A model generated the notes under the pieces. It was not told the origin of the DNA, did no database searches, and saw nothing but the letters and a program-made list of their open reading frames with translations. A stretch of 64,000 nucleotides of DNA from Flammeovirga sp. EKP202 (lineage in GTDB: Bacteria; Bacteroidota; Bacteroidia; Cytophagales; Flammeovirgaceae), in contig NZ_JACVVP010000027.1 in the NCBI RefSeq assembly GCF_014534745.1, positions 1 to 64,000 on the forward strand, given 5' to 3'. The translations under genes and the position numbers were made by a program. Positions 37,767-48,300 of the stretch are shown one piece after another. Position 1 is the first letter of the stretch; each line of letters opens with the position of its first letter.

Positions 37767-38528
37767 ATGGAATCTAAAATAAATATCAGAAGAATCACTC
37801 ATCTTTTAAAGTATGAGTTGGTATTATCAAAACAACCTTTATTGATAGGGATTTTAGGCGTTGTTGCCTTTATTTTAGCCATCAGTGCTATGGCAAGTAG
37901 TGTAGAACCTAAAGGATTGGTAAGAGTTAGTACAATGGAAAGTATTTATCCTCTACTTTTTGGTTTAGGTGGAGCAGTTGTGACTAGTTTTTCATTTCAT
38001 AGAATTTCCACAAAGGGTGGAGCTTTGAATTATCTATCTCTACCTGCTTCTCGTGAAGAAAAGTTTTTAGTGATCTTCTTAAGTACTGTATTAATCTACC
38101 CCTTAGGTGTAACATTAGTTTTTGTGATTGGTCAGTTCATCGCAAAATTAGGCTGGACAGTAACAGGAGGAGAGTTCCAAATGTACAATCCTTTTCTTAT
38201 CACTGATACAAACCTAATCAAGAATGTAACCTTGGGCTATTTTACAATGCATTCATTCTACTTCTTGGGTTCAATTTTATTCAAAAAGTATTCATTCTTA
38301 AAATCTACCGTAGCCTTCTTTGTCTTAGCATTTGTGTTTTGGCTAGTAGTTGCCATTGGTCTCGTTGCATTAGTTGGAGCGGCGGCAGATCAAAACATGT
38401 TTACTTTCGAGTTTAATGATCAAATGATACAAGAGCGATTAGGATATGTAGTTCAAGTGGTAGTTGTTTCCTTTATTTTAGGATTATGGGGATTATCATT
38501 TTTAAAATTTAAAAAGAAGGAGGTGTAA
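37767..38528 (+). CDS. ABC transporter membrane subunit
   Basis: The 253-residue protein shows six hydrophobic segments (about 26-46, 61-78, 95-118, 150-168, 180-205 and 222-245) and no soluble domain, as expected for an ABC-2-like permease. The start is 18 bp after the ATPase gene, and the stop lies directly before the regulator gene, so the three are co-transcribed and probably translationally coupled. It should form the membrane channel for the ATPase at 36915. The sequence is too divergent to name a substrate. Confidence 0.85.
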   Translation: MESKINIRRITHLLKYELVLSKQPLLIGILGVVAFILAISAMASSVEPKGLVRVSTMESIYPLLFGLGGAVVTSFSFHRISTKGGALNYLSLPASREEKFLVIFLSTVLIYPLGVTLVFVIGQFIAKLGWTVTGGEFQMYNPFLITDTNLIKNVTLGYFTMHSFYFLGSILFKKYSFLKSTVAFFVLAFVFWLVVAIGLVALVGAAADQNMFTFEFNDQMIQERLGYVVQVVVVSFILGLWGLSFLKFKKKEV

Positions 38529-38529
38529 T

Positions 38530-38892
38530 ATGGAATTTACCAGCAATAAGGCAATTTATCTACAGATAATGGATCTCATTTGCGAAAAGGTATTGAAAGG
38601 AACTTGGGGAGAGGGAGAAAAAATTCCTTCAGTGAGGCAGTTGGCTGTAGAGTTGGAGGTAAACCCAAACACAGTGGCAAGATCTTACTCTTCTCTTCAA
38701 GATGACGGCATTATCTTTAACAAAAGAGGAATAGGCTACTTTATAGCAGAAGAAGCATCGAAAATGGTTCAAAACGTAGAGAAATCGGCATTTATGAAAG
38801 ACGATGTACCTACATTTTTCAAGAAGATTCAACTATTAGGGATCTCTTGGAATGAACTCTCAGAATTATATCAACAATACGAACAGCAATAA
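38530..38892 (+). CDS. GntR-family regulator, YtrA subfamily
   Basis: The 120-residue repressor has an N-terminal winged helix (KAIYLQIMDLICEKVLKG, IPSVRQLAVELEVNPNTVARSY) and only a short C-terminal helix pair, the size and layout of YtrA-type GntR proteins, which lack a large ligand domain. The start is one base after the permease stop codon. Its likely operator is the TAGTGTA-N12-TACACTA repeat before the operon's first gene, so it probably represses its own operon. Placing the regulator last in the operon is less usual than placing it first. Confidence 0.92.
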   Translation: MEFTSNKAIYLQIMDLICEKVLKGTWGEGEKIPSVRQLAVELEVNPNTVARSYSSLQDDGIIFNKRGIGYFIAEEASKMVQNVEKSAFMKDDVPTFFKKIQLLGISWNELSELYQQYEQQ

Positions 38893-38962
38893 GTTTTCTA
38901 CTAGTGTCAAATCAAGAAAACAAAGTGTCAAATTAGCAAAGTTTAAAAACTAACTCACTATC

Positions 38963-38994
38963 AAGGCCTGCTCATCTCAAAATGGGTGGGCTTT
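38963..38994 (+). terminator. Terminator of the ABC/GntR operon
   Basis: AAGGCCTGCTCAT can pair along all 13 positions with ATGGGTGGGCTTT if G-U pairs are allowed, with a six-base loop. A T/A-rich tail follows. Confidence 0.65.
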
Positions 38995-39011
38995 ATTATT
39001 ATATATTGATG

Positions 39012-39396
39012 GATTTTTACAGCAAACTTTCAATCAATTATTCTGCAGGCTTTTGTGTCCTACTTTCAAGCTTCCTTCATCTTCATTTTTCCATTGATGA
39101 AAAACGAAGCAAAAAATCTAGGCTTAGAAGTCAAAAGCTAAATTTCATTCCTCTCGCCTCAATGATTTTAAACTCGCTTTGCTCAAACAAGAAAATCATT
39201 TTTAACGGCTCGATCCATGAAATTCTTAACGCTTTTCCCTTCAATGCCTGGGGGAGTACTATCAAACTAAAATGGTAGAAAGCTCACTGGTGCGAATGTT
39301 AAGTTAAGCGATAGCAGCATTCGTGTCCTTCAGATCATCAGAAATCTCCCGATTTCTAAAAGCCACAATTATATGAATAACTTAGTTTATAATGTG
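39012..39396 (+). repeat. Dispersed hairpin-rich repeat, copy 4 (subtype A, left end eroded)
   Basis: All subtype A internal hairpins are present; the CGAATG hairpin carries a short TTAAG duplication. The right end (AACTTAGTTTATAATGTG) is recognisable, but the left terminal repeat has degenerated. A chance open frame of 98 codons runs through it. Confidence 0.88.
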
Positions 39397-39547
39397 TTTC
39401 AATTCAGCAACAATATTTTAGAGATAAGATGAGGGGAAGTCGAAAATGGGAGGCTGAAGAAATTTTATGGTATTGAAAAGAAAACAAATAGTGATTTCAA
39501 ATGGTTATAATCACGAAGCATAAAAGATTATATTAAGCTATTAATAT

Positions 39548-39580
39548 CACCTTACAAATTTTATCTGTAAGGTGTTTTTT
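39548..39580 (+). terminator. Orphan terminator-like hairpin
   Basis: CACCTTACA pairs with TGTAAGGTG and is followed by TTTTTT on the plus strand, where no gene is visible upstream. On the minus strand it lies 57 bp beyond the DUF4291 gene and may also end that transcript. Confidence 0.6.
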
Positions 39581-39631
39581 ATGTTGTCACTTCCATCATT
39601 GTTCCATGCATACATTGTGAAATGTTTTATA

Positions 39632-40186
39632 TTATTCATAGACCTTTTCTTGAGGAAGTAAAGCCTTTGCTTTATCAATTTCTTTATTCATGACAAGCTG
39701 ATGGATTATTCTACACTGATCTGAAATGTCTTTAATTTCAACAATCCATTCATTGACATATTTAAATACAGCATCTCCAGAAAGTCCCACTTGTATAGCT
39801 CGATACTCTAATCTTTCCAAATTAATATTTCGTTCAGGGTCCCATTGGATTCGGACAGGAGCGTTTTGAAGTTTTTGTTTCCATTCCTCCTTTGAAGCAT
39901 GAATACTTGGATCAAAATGTGAAATACAGGCATTTTGCATGGCCCATTCCCAGCCTTCACGCTTTATTTTGATTGCCAATACATGTTCTTGCCCCTCTTT
40001 TTGAGTCCACCCACAACGGTACATCATCCAGAGGAAAGAAGGTTTGATCCATGTCATTCGTTCCAGCTTAAAAGGTGGAACAAACTTTTGATTTTTCACA
40101 GCAGGAATTGCAATTTCGGGTCGGTAAGCCTGATATACGGTAATAGTTTCTTGATCGAAAACGGCACGAATTTCTTTTTCTTTCAT
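39632..40186 (-). CDS. DUF4291 domain protein
   Basis: The 184-residue soluble protein matches the DUF4291 family along its whole length. Visible hallmarks are IRAVFDQETITVYQAYRPEI at the start, MTWIKPSFLWMMYRCGW, the region around EHVLAIKIKREGWEWA, and RIQWDPERN with LEYRAIQVGLSG. The family is widespread in bacteria and fungi, and its biochemical function is not established. There is no signal peptide. It is a lone minus-strand gene with no functional partner nearby. Confidence 0.9.
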   Translation of the reverse strand: MKEKEIRAVFDQETITVYQAYRPEIAIPAVKNQKFVPPFKLERMTWIKPSFLWMMYRCGWTQKEGQEHVLAIKIKREGWEWAMQNACISHFDPSIHASKEEWKQKLQNAPVRIQWDPERNINLERLEYRAIQVGLSGDAVFKYVNEWIVEIKDISDQCRIIHQLVMNKEIDKAKALLPQEKVYE

Positions 40187-40214
40187 CCCGTAAAAATAGT
40201 AATATTGCTGAAAA

Positions 40215-40246
40215 ACCCTCTTACAAAAATCATTTCGTAAGAGGGT
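40215..40246 (-). terminator. Terminator of the sulfatase gene
   Basis: ACCCTCTTAC pairs exactly with GTAAGAGGGT, 29 bases beyond the sulfatase stop codon, with a TTTTT run on the minus strand. Confidence 0.85.
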
Positions 40247-40275
40247 AATGTATTGCTAAGCATTAATAAAATGCT

Positions 40276-41835
40276 CTAGTTATGTGCCGCTTTCGTTGCT
40301 TCTGTTTGCTGCATAATCATCTCAATGATTTGATCTACAGAGAAGGAAGCTGCTTTTTGTTTTGGAGGATATTTCACTAAAGTATTCATGAAAGCACCCA
40401 CTTTATCTTGTGCCATGTACAAGTAAGGAACATGATCAAAATACCAATCCCAATAAGCATTCGAGTCGATATCGGCTCTTTCGTAAGGATCACGACGAAG
40501 GTTGAAGATTTTTGGTAATCTTAGAGGAACGAAAGGCTCTGACCATACAGCCATTTGATGTGCTCTTTGTTCCATGAAAACTACTTTCCAATCGTCCATA
40601 CGGATGGCGGTCAACTGTGCATCATCATTGAAGTACAAGAACTCATGACGAGGCGATTCTTCTTTACCCGCCAAGTGGTCCACTAAATCATAACCATCAA
40701 GGTGTGCTTTAAATTCTTTACCGTTGGCTTTTACACCACCTTTAAGTAAATCTTCTTTGATGGTTTCATTTCCAGCGTAGTGCAAGATTGTAGGCACCCA
40801 GTCTAAGTGAGAAACCATACCGTTAGAAACTTGACCAGCAGGGATGTGACCAGGATATTTTACGAAACAAGGTACACGGTAAGCACCTTCCCAGTTGGTG
40901 TTTTTCTCACCACGGAATGGTGTTACGGCAGCATCAGGCCATGAGTTATAGTGAGGACCATTGTCCGTAGAGTACATTACAAATGTATTTTCTTCTACAC
41001 CTAACTCCTCAATGAAGTCTAGCATTTGACCGATCACTTGGTCATGAGAAACCATTGCGTCAGCATAAATCCCTTGGCCGTTGGATAAACCTTTTTCATC
41101 TTCATTGATATGCGTTCTGAAGTGCATACGAGTCGTGTTGAACCATACGAAGAAAGGAGTTTCAGCGTCTACTTGCGTTTTAATAAACTTCTGAGCAACG
41201 TCCATTACTTCAGTATCGATGGTTTCCATTCTTTTCTTTGTCAAAGGTCCTGTATCAGAAACACGACCATCCGCATAAGAGTGAATTACGCCTCTTGGGC
41301 CAAATTTTTTCTTGAAAGCAGGGTCTTTTGGATAGTCAGGTAATTCTGGCTCTTCCTCCGCATTAAGGTGGTATAAGTTACCGAAAAATTCATCGAAACC
41401 GTGATTGGTAGGAAGGTCTACATCTCTGTCTCCAAAGTGATTTTTTCCAAATTGACCTGTAGCATAACCTTGTGCTTTCATCAACTCCGCTAAGGTAGGA
41501 GTGTCATCAGTAAGGCCTTTTTCAGCACCAGGAAGACCTACTTTAGTCATACCTGTACGAATACCTGATTGTCCTGTTATAAATGATGAACGACCTGCTG
41601 TACACGATTGCTCTGCCATATAGTCTGTAAAAGCAATTCCCTCTTCACCAATTCTATCAATATTTGGCGTCTTATAACCCATCATACCTCTGTTCCAGTA
41701 AGAAAGGTTATACATACCAATATCATCCCCCCAAAGAATTAAGAAATTTGGTTTTTCTGGTGCTTTTTTTGCAAAAGCGGTCGATCCTGTTAAGCCGAAT
41801 AAAACGGCCAACGTTGTTAGTAATATATTTTTCAT
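40276..41835 (-). CDS. Secreted type I (formylglycine-dependent) sulfatase, arylsulfatase-like
   Basis: The 519-residue exported enzyme has a signal peptide (cleavage near AFA, residue 22). Its N-terminal metal-binding motif is WGDDIG. The formylglycine site is in SCTAGRSSFITGQSG, with Cys78 to be oxidised; the CTAGR form replaces the commoner C-S-P-S-R. Further family motifs are GKNHFGD and STDNGPHYNSWPD. It hydrolyses sulfate esters, in this setting probably on sulfated algal or animal polysaccharides. The Cys-type site needs a formylglycine-generating enzyme or anaerobic maturase, none of which lies in the window. It is a single-gene unit, and its substrate is unknown. Confidence 0.93.
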   Translation of the reverse strand: MKNILLTTLAVLFGLTGSTAFAKKAPEKPNFLILWGDDIGMYNLSYWNRGMMGYKTPNIDRIGEEGIAFTDYMAEQSCTAGRSSFITGQSGIRTGMTKVGLPGAEKGLTDDTPTLAELMKAQGYATGQFGKNHFGDRDVDLPTNHGFDEFFGNLYHLNAEEEPELPDYPKDPAFKKKFGPRGVIHSYADGRVSDTGPLTKKRMETIDTEVMDVAQKFIKTQVDAETPFFVWFNTTRMHFRTHINEDEKGLSNGQGIYADAMVSHDQVIGQMLDFIEELGVEENTFVMYSTDNGPHYNSWPDAAVTPFRGEKNTNWEGAYRVPCFVKYPGHIPAGQVSNGMVSHLDWVPTILHYAGNETIKEDLLKGGVKANGKEFKAHLDGYDLVDHLAGKEESPRHEFLYFNDDAQLTAIRMDDWKVVFMEQRAHQMAVWSEPFVPLRLPKIFNLRRDPYERADIDSNAYWDWYFDHVPYLYMAQDKVGAFMNTLVKYPPKQKAASFSVDQIIEMIMQQTEATKAAHN

Positions 41836-42082
41836 ATCAATGTATAGTTGTGAATATAATTATGACTCTATATTAATAGAGTTGAGTATTTTGTTATTAC
41901 ATTTCAAATATACGTTGTTTGATATTGAACAAGTTTTAATGTTTAAGAAATGGTAAGATAATGAAAGTAAAACACTGTTTTATTTAACTTAAATTTAGAT
42001 TTTAAGTTGATTTAGATTGGTTTTGATGAGTTTTAGAACCATTTTCATCATGATTTATTAAGTTTGTATTGAAACAAAAATA

Positions 42083-42112
42083 AAAAAGACTACTAATATA
42101 GTAGTCTTTTTA
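42083..42112. terminator. Terminator of the 42148 T9SS gene
   Basis: AAAAAGACTACT pairs with AGTAGTCTTTTT around a five-base loop, giving T-tracts on both strands. The remainder of the 41836-42147 gap is AT-rich with no visible gene. Confidence 0.85.
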
Positions 42113-42147
42113 ACTCAACTGAAAAACTAATTTTTACTTCTATGCAA

Positions 42148-44238
42148 CTAATTTCTTACTATAAATCTTTTCACATCTTTAGTTCCTTTGGCGGTAGTAA
42201 CACTTAAGAAATATACCCCATCCAATAGATTTGAGATGTTAATATCTTCCATATGGTGTGTATCAATTTCTTTGACCATTACCCCGTAAGAATTATAAAT
42301 AAATGCTGTCGCTACTTCTATTTCCTCGCTTGTAATAATTTCAGTATGAATCATTCCGTGAGCAGGAACAGGGTAGATGTTTAATTCTTGAATTTTGATT
42401 TCATTTGTTTGAATTTTGATGATGTTAGAGTACTCAAAAGCACCATCAAAATCTACTTGCTTTAATCTATACCACTTATAACCTCTAACTTTTCTTTCTG
42501 ATGCATCAAAAGCATACTTTATGGAGATATTTGAATTACCATTTCCGTCTACTTGACCGATATTATCGAAACTACGACCATTTCTAGATGCTTGTATGAT
42601 GAAGTGGCTGTTGTTGATTTCTGAGGCAGTTTCCCAATACAATGAGATGGACCCATTTGAATTTTTTTCTCCTTCGAAGTAGGTCAACTCTACCGGTAAA
42701 TCATGATTATTAGATCCGCCAAATGTGAAAGGTGAGAAGCTTGAAGCTAAACCTGACATCAATGTTCCTTCATCATCACCTACAGTATGCTGTGATTGAT
42801 TTCCTTGATCTTCCCAAACTGAACCATTATAGTGCATCACTTGTGCATCTAAAATATGTGTGTTTTGTAATCCGCTGTTTGAATTATAAGTAAGAATAAC
42901 CGCAGCTCCAGCAGCACCTGAAATTCTATCAACGTTCCAGTATTCAAATTCACTTACAATATCAACAGTAGATGAAAGATCGATATTTCTATAATTGGGG
43001 TGAGTTGTATTGAAATACTCTACTCTAAATGTTGTTTTGCTATCAGCAGTTGGAATACCAATTCCAGCTTCTCTAAGTGTACTGTTTTTTCCCACTGGGA
43101 ACATTAAGAAAAAGTCATTACCCGAAACTCCCAAAGCAGCTTTTGTTGCAGCACTATACTCAATTTCTTTCGTAAGAGGACCTTCTATATAAGAATTACT
43201 TGATCCTCCAGAAGCATGACCCGACCATGAATACACTGCATTGGTTACAAAAGAAAACTCATCCAGGGCTAAGGTATTGGTTTCAGATGTAATTAATTTC
43301 CCATTGATAAGTGTTAAAGCAGCTAAGTTATAGGATGAGTTCACAACGTCAACTTTGTATCCCAACGTAACCCCTGCAGTTGAAGTTGTATTCATGGTAA
43401 CAGATCTTACTACATTGTTGGTAGGTGCTAGCGTTACAGTACCAGAAGCTGTTCCTGCAAACGAAAGGTCTACCGACGGATTGGTGTTTGAAGCCAAATC
43501 CGCAAAAATAGTCACATTCTCATTGATGGTATTAGCAATAACTAAGTCGTTTCCTTCAGTATATATATTAACGTCAGAAGAAGTAAGGTCAGCAGTAATA
43601 GCGGTGTTTCCATTAAGGATTACCGAATTGATATTGGTGCCTACTCCTTCTAAAGTACCTTGTGCAACAATCTTTGGGTTATTTCCTGGTAAGTTATTGA
43701 TGTCAGATAACGATATTAGGTTATTTGATGCACCACTTGTAGACAACGTTACATTATCTTCTACAGCAATACTTCCTGTCCAGTTTAATCCACTGTAATT
43801 GCCTGTTCCTGTTGATGGTACAGCAAATTCAGCACCTTCTTCTAATACAATATCTTGCACATTGACATATAATCGACCTCCAGAATGATTGTCAGCATTA
43901 AAATTTCCTGAACCTGAAACGATAATGGTTCCAAAGTGACACGTAGTTCTGTAAGCTGTATTGTTGATGGTCCCGTCTACAAATAAAGTATCAATAACTA
44001 CATCTGGATCAAATAAATCATTTCCTATATAAACATTTTTTCCTGATTGAATTCTAATGTTATAATTTCCGGTCCAAGACGGTAAAGAATTTCCATCCTC
44101 ATCCACAAAATGTGATAAACTTCCTCTAGTTCCTATATAAATGAATCCTGAAGCTGAATTTGATACTGAGTAAGTTGTAGCGTTAATATTAATTTTTACT
44201 ATTAAAATTAGGAGTAACAATAATAAAATCTTTTTCAT
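42148..44238 (-). CDS. T9SS cargo, beta-rich surface protein
   Basis: The 696-residue secreted protein has a signal peptide (to about INA, residue 20) and a long Asn/Ser/Thr/Gly-rich beta-solenoid-like region (about 25-340) with repeats such as GTIIVSGSGNFNADNHSGG. A globular segment (about 340-510) follows. The region LPVELTYFEGEKNSNGSISL...WETASEINNSHF is common just before T9SS sorting domains. It ends in a type A sorting domain (LNIYPVPAHGMIHTEI ... KRFIVRN). No catalytic motif is visible. It is probably an adhesin or matrix-binding protein displayed on the cell surface. Confidence 0.85.
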   Translation of the reverse strand: MKKILLLLLLILIVKININATTYSVSNSASGFIYIGTRGSLSHFVDEDGNSLPSWTGNYNIRIQSGKNVYIGNDLFDPDVVIDTLFVDGTINNTAYRTTCHFGTIIVSGSGNFNADNHSGGRLYVNVQDIVLEEGAEFAVPSTGTGNYSGLNWTGSIAVEDNVTLSTSGASNNLISLSDINNLPGNNPKIVAQGTLEGVGTNINSVILNGNTAITADLTSSDVNIYTEGNDLVIANTINENVTIFADLASNTNPSVDLSFAGTASGTVTLAPTNNVVRSVTMNTTSTAGVTLGYKVDVVNSSYNLAALTLINGKLITSETNTLALDEFSFVTNAVYSWSGHASGGSSNSYIEGPLTKEIEYSAATKAALGVSGNDFFLMFPVGKNSTLREAGIGIPTADSKTTFRVEYFNTTHPNYRNIDLSSTVDIVSEFEYWNVDRISGAAGAAVILTYNSNSGLQNTHILDAQVMHYNGSVWEDQGNQSQHTVGDDEGTLMSGLASSFSPFTFGGSNNHDLPVELTYFEGEKNSNGSISLYWETASEINNSHFIIQASRNGRSFDNIGQVDGNGNSNISIKYAFDASERKVRGYKWYRLKQVDFDGAFEYSNIIKIQTNEIKIQELNIYPVPAHGMIHTEIITSEEIEVATAFIYNSYGVMVKEIDTHHMEDINISNLLDGVYFLSVTTAKGTKDVKRFIVRN

Positions 44239-44675
44239 TTTTTCAGTGAGTAAAGGTGTAAATTAGGTTTGGTCTGTCTAACGGTTTAACTTTTATTTAG
44301 GATATATTTTAGATAAAGCAGATGCGTGAGGTTTTACTTGTAATGTGATTATTTTTAGCTGTTTAAAATATGTTACAATTGTATTATTTGGATTAAAATT
44401 GACGTATGGGAATATAAATATTGTATATATCTAATAAATTGAGTTTTGTGTAATTTTATTTTAGATGTAATGAATTTGTATTTTATAGTATCTAATTGAC
44501 GTAAAAAGACTTAAATAACTCAAATCTTAGTATTGTACTTTCTATTGAGTTAGAGAATTTAAAACAAATTTGGGTAGATGTAGTCCCACTTCAAATCGTT
44601 CACTTTTAGTGTGGAAGCTAAAATGTATTGTTTGTTAGAGAAAATGACTTTTTGGAAAATTAGATCAAAAAAAAG
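44239..44675. other. AT-rich intergenic region
   Basis: This region upstream of the T9SS cargo gene at 42148 has no gene and no repeat copy. It should hold that gene's promoter, but no clear promoter match stands out. Confidence 0.4.
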
Positions 44676-44693
44676 AAGAGAACTTACTCTCTT
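44676..44693 (-). terminator. Probable terminator of the small acetyltransferase gene
   Basis: AAGAGA pairs with TCTCTT 47 bases after the stop codon. On the minus strand it is followed by CTTTTTTTT. Confidence 0.5.
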
Positions 44694-44739
44694 ATATCAC
44701 CCAATTTGTTGAGGGTTGTGTTTTTTATCGATGCGTTCG

Positions 44740-45036
44740 CTATTCAATATTTACAAGCTCCGATAATATGGATTTCCATTCCGTATGTTTCTTTATATAA
44801 GCAGCTACAAAAGGGCAAAGTGGAAAAAGTTTGTACTCAGTATTTTCTTTAATATCAGTGAGAACGCTATGTATAAGTTTAGAACCAATTCCACGACTTC
44901 CTAAAGAAGATGGCACTTCAGTGTGGGTGAGATAGATGTTTCCTCGAGCTAGCATATAATCTACATGGGCGATTTGATTGTCGATATTAAATTCATACCG
45001 TTTCTTTTCTTCGTTATTAATGAGTTGATATTCCAT
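44740..45036 (-). CDS. Small GNAT-type N-acetyltransferase (COG2388/YjdJ-like)
   Basis: The 98-residue protein has the short GCN5-related fold of COG2388: a beta-hairpin start (YEFNIDNQIAHVDYML), the acetyl-CoA loop in SSLGSRGIGSKLIHSVL and the ending KLFPLCPFVAAYIKKHTEW, which is diagnostic for this group. Such proteins are thought to acetylate small molecules or proteins, but substrates are mostly unknown. It is a single gene between two T9SS cargo genes, with no evident functional link to either. Confidence 0.88.
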   Translation of the reverse strand: MEYQLINNEEKKRYEFNIDNQIAHVDYMLARGNIYLTHTEVPSSLGSRGIGSKLIHSVLTDIKENTEYKLFPLCPFVAAYIKKHTEWKSILSELVNIE

Positions 45037-45376
45037 GAGTAAAGGATTTTAGTGATGGATTATTTAATATAAGTACAAATTCAAAATTATCTAATACTAA
45101 TTCTATTTATTGATTTGTGATTACTTCCTTCAAAAAAGTATTAATAGAAGTAAAGGTGATAGTAAACCCAATTTAAATATAGTCTTATAACATAGATTAC
45201 AATTTAGTATCGTACCTCTATTTTAATGTAAAATATCATGAATCGATTACGAATGTCCCATGTTATTATATATGGTGTCTTTATTAATCATTAGATTAGA
45301 TATGATTATTTATTCATTTGTTTTAGCCTAATGGACAAAACAAATTATTATCTAAAACCAATTATACTCTTGACTT

Positions 45377-48300
45377 ATGAAAGTGAATCGCTTTTTTAAG
45401 GTATACCCATTCGCCTTATTTTCAATCCTATTTATACTTAGTATAATTACCAACCTTAAAGCACAGCCTTATTTGATGAATACAAATTCAAGTGGAGGTA
45501 TTCAGAATGCAGGTGGTATTTCTATTTACAATTTATCATCTCCTGCAGGAACTCCCCCTGAATTTTATGATCATGGAGAATCTTTTACTGGTCAACCTGG
45601 TGATTTTAGTTCTTTAATACTAGCTTCAGATGGTTATATCTATGGACATACTGAAGGAGGAGGTGAAAATTATAGTGGTATATTTTTTAGAATAGACCCT
45701 GCTACCAACACGGTAACTCAATTATTTTCTTTTGATTATAATAATCATTTTCCTATTTATAACATGGTTGAACACAATCAGGTTCTGTACGGAGTAATGA
45801 GAAGAAGTAGTAGAGAAGATGTAGTATTCGCTATTAAACTCAGTGATCCTACTCATTTAATAGCTCTTACTAACTTAACAGACAGATTTAAAATAAAGAG
45901 ACTAGGAGGAGGTTTTTATAAATTAAATAATAAGCTATATGCTACAATATTTGATGGGCTAGATGGGTCTAATATTGTAAATGGAGGTGTATACGAATAT
46001 GATTTATCTACAGGAAATGATAGGATATTATGTAGTAGCCCATATGGTTATATATTAAGTTCAGGTGCTCTTTCTCATCGTAATGTGCAAGGAAGAGATA
46101 GATTGATAGTAGCCAATTCATCTTCTCCATATGGAGCAGGTGGTTTTTATGAAGTAGATGCCGAAAGTGGTTTTATTCATGAAATTAGTGTCGTAAGAGA
46201 TCGAAAATTTAAAGGCTCAAAATTCTCAGGTGTATTTAGAAATTCTTCAGGTGATTTTTATTCTAGATCTTTTGAAGATGGAAGTGCCGGAGTAGGTACA
46301 TTGGTAAGTATACTTCCAGATGATAAAAAAGTGACCAAAGAATTTACTTTAACTCCAGCAAATGGAACTGCAATTACAAATTTAGTACCGAATGGTCATG
46401 ATTTAATAGGTATGACTCAGCCTTTTGATTTTCTTTCTTCAGGGCCTAATAGAGGGGTAATATATCAAATTGATAGACATGGAAATTACAAGGAACTTTA
46501 TCATTTTAAAGATATGTCTTATCCTTCTGAATTTTTTATAATTACAAATGATAATGGAGGAACAGTATGGGGTATTGCGGGATATGGTGGAAAAAGTAAT
46601 CAAGGGGCAATTTTTAAATACGAAATCGCAACCAATAAGATGGAAGTAATTGCAAACTTTGGTTCGGATACAGGTTTTGTACCTGAAACAAGATTAACTT
46701 CTTTCAAAGATGGAAAATATACATTTTCGAATAGAGATGGAGGTATTAAAAATGGTGGTACATTAGCTTCTTTTGATCCTTCTACAGGAGCAATAGGTCA
46801 CTTATATGCTACGGGGAATAACTCTCTAGCGAAACAAGGTTATTCAAACGGTGCATTCTTGGCTTCAAATGGAAAATACTATGCAATTGAAAGAACTAGA
46901 GCAACAGCATATGATATTTATAAAGATTCCTTATTCTATAGAGACCGTTTAGTTCAATTCAATGATGATCTTGATTCAGTAACTGTATTAACTGCAAGAT
47001 TTAAGAATAGAATTAATGAAACAAATGAATATGCTCCCTATAATGTTATCGGTGAAATTATTGAAATACAAGGGAAATTAGTTTTTACTTATACTAATAG
47101 GTTATATACTTATGATTTATCATCTGGTCAGTTTACAGAACTTTTAGATCTACACAGTAAAAGAAATGTGGATAATAGTGATGCTGCTTGGGATTGGGGA
47201 GAATTATTCTCTACAGCTGTAACAAAAAAGGATGACAATACTTATTATTATGCAACACAAGGGTCTGGAGAAGTATTACCTAATACACATTGTGGCACAA
47301 TCTTGAAATTAGATGTTTCTACATCACCTTGGACAATTTCACATGAATATACTATTGATCCACTTACCTCTAATAGTGCTTATAGGTCAAGAATTCAAGT
47401 AAGGTCTGCAGGTAGAGGAGGTGTAGGTGTTAAAGGGCGTATGTTAATATTACCAGGTACAAACTCAGATCCAGATACATTAGTATTAGCTTCTGAGTAC
47501 AATAGCCCAACAACATTAGGATGTATACTAGCGTACCCAATGGGTGAAAATGGAAATAGAATCGGAACGACACATATCATTAAAGAATTTCCTGAAACAG
47601 GTTTTGATCCAGATTCAAATACATCCGCAAATGATAGTACTGATGGATGGTTCCCAATGGCAGATTTAGCCTATTATGATAACAAAATTTATGGTTTTAC
47701 TAAAGGTGGATTAACAGGAAGTTACACTTCTGCTGATCATGGAGCTGAAAGAGGAACAGCCGCTTTTAACGGTACTTTTTGGAGTATTGATAGGGCAAAT
47801 GCTAATGCATTCGAATTACTTTATACTTTAGAGGAAAGTACAGGGATTAGTCCATTATTAACATCAACAGATATTATTCAATTAGCACCAATTTCAGGTA
47901 ATAAGTTAAATGCCGATACGTTAGGCTGTGCAATTACTACAAGGACTTTCAAAGTGTATGGTTATAACCGAGGTACTCTTCAGTGGTGGTCATCCAATTC
48001 GAATGTGACATTAGTACCATCAATGACCAACGCTGATAGTGCAACTTTTGATTTTAGTAACGTCCCTGCAAATTTAGAGCAAACAACGACAATAAGTGTT
48101 GCTGCTTATAATCCAATAGCAGCATCTGCTTATCAATATGGAGATACATTATTATGGGATGTACATCAATATGTTCAACCAAGTATAGGTAATATTGTCT
48201 CATCTGTAGATTTACATTGTCCTGTGCAACATGCTCGTCTAACTTTAAGCTCGTATACTCATGTCGATTCTTTCTATTGGGAAATTCCAACGGACATTGT

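Noticed and set aside
38982-39278. 98-codon plus-strand frame across repeat copy 4
   Set aside because: It crosses the operon terminator and the repeat, is in a different frame from the other repeat frames and has no family resemblance.
43355-43798. 147-codon plus-strand frame antisense to the T9SS cargo gene at 42148
   Set aside because: It is a shadow of the repetitive Thr/Val/Asn-rich coding strand; the real gene has a signal peptide and sorting domain.
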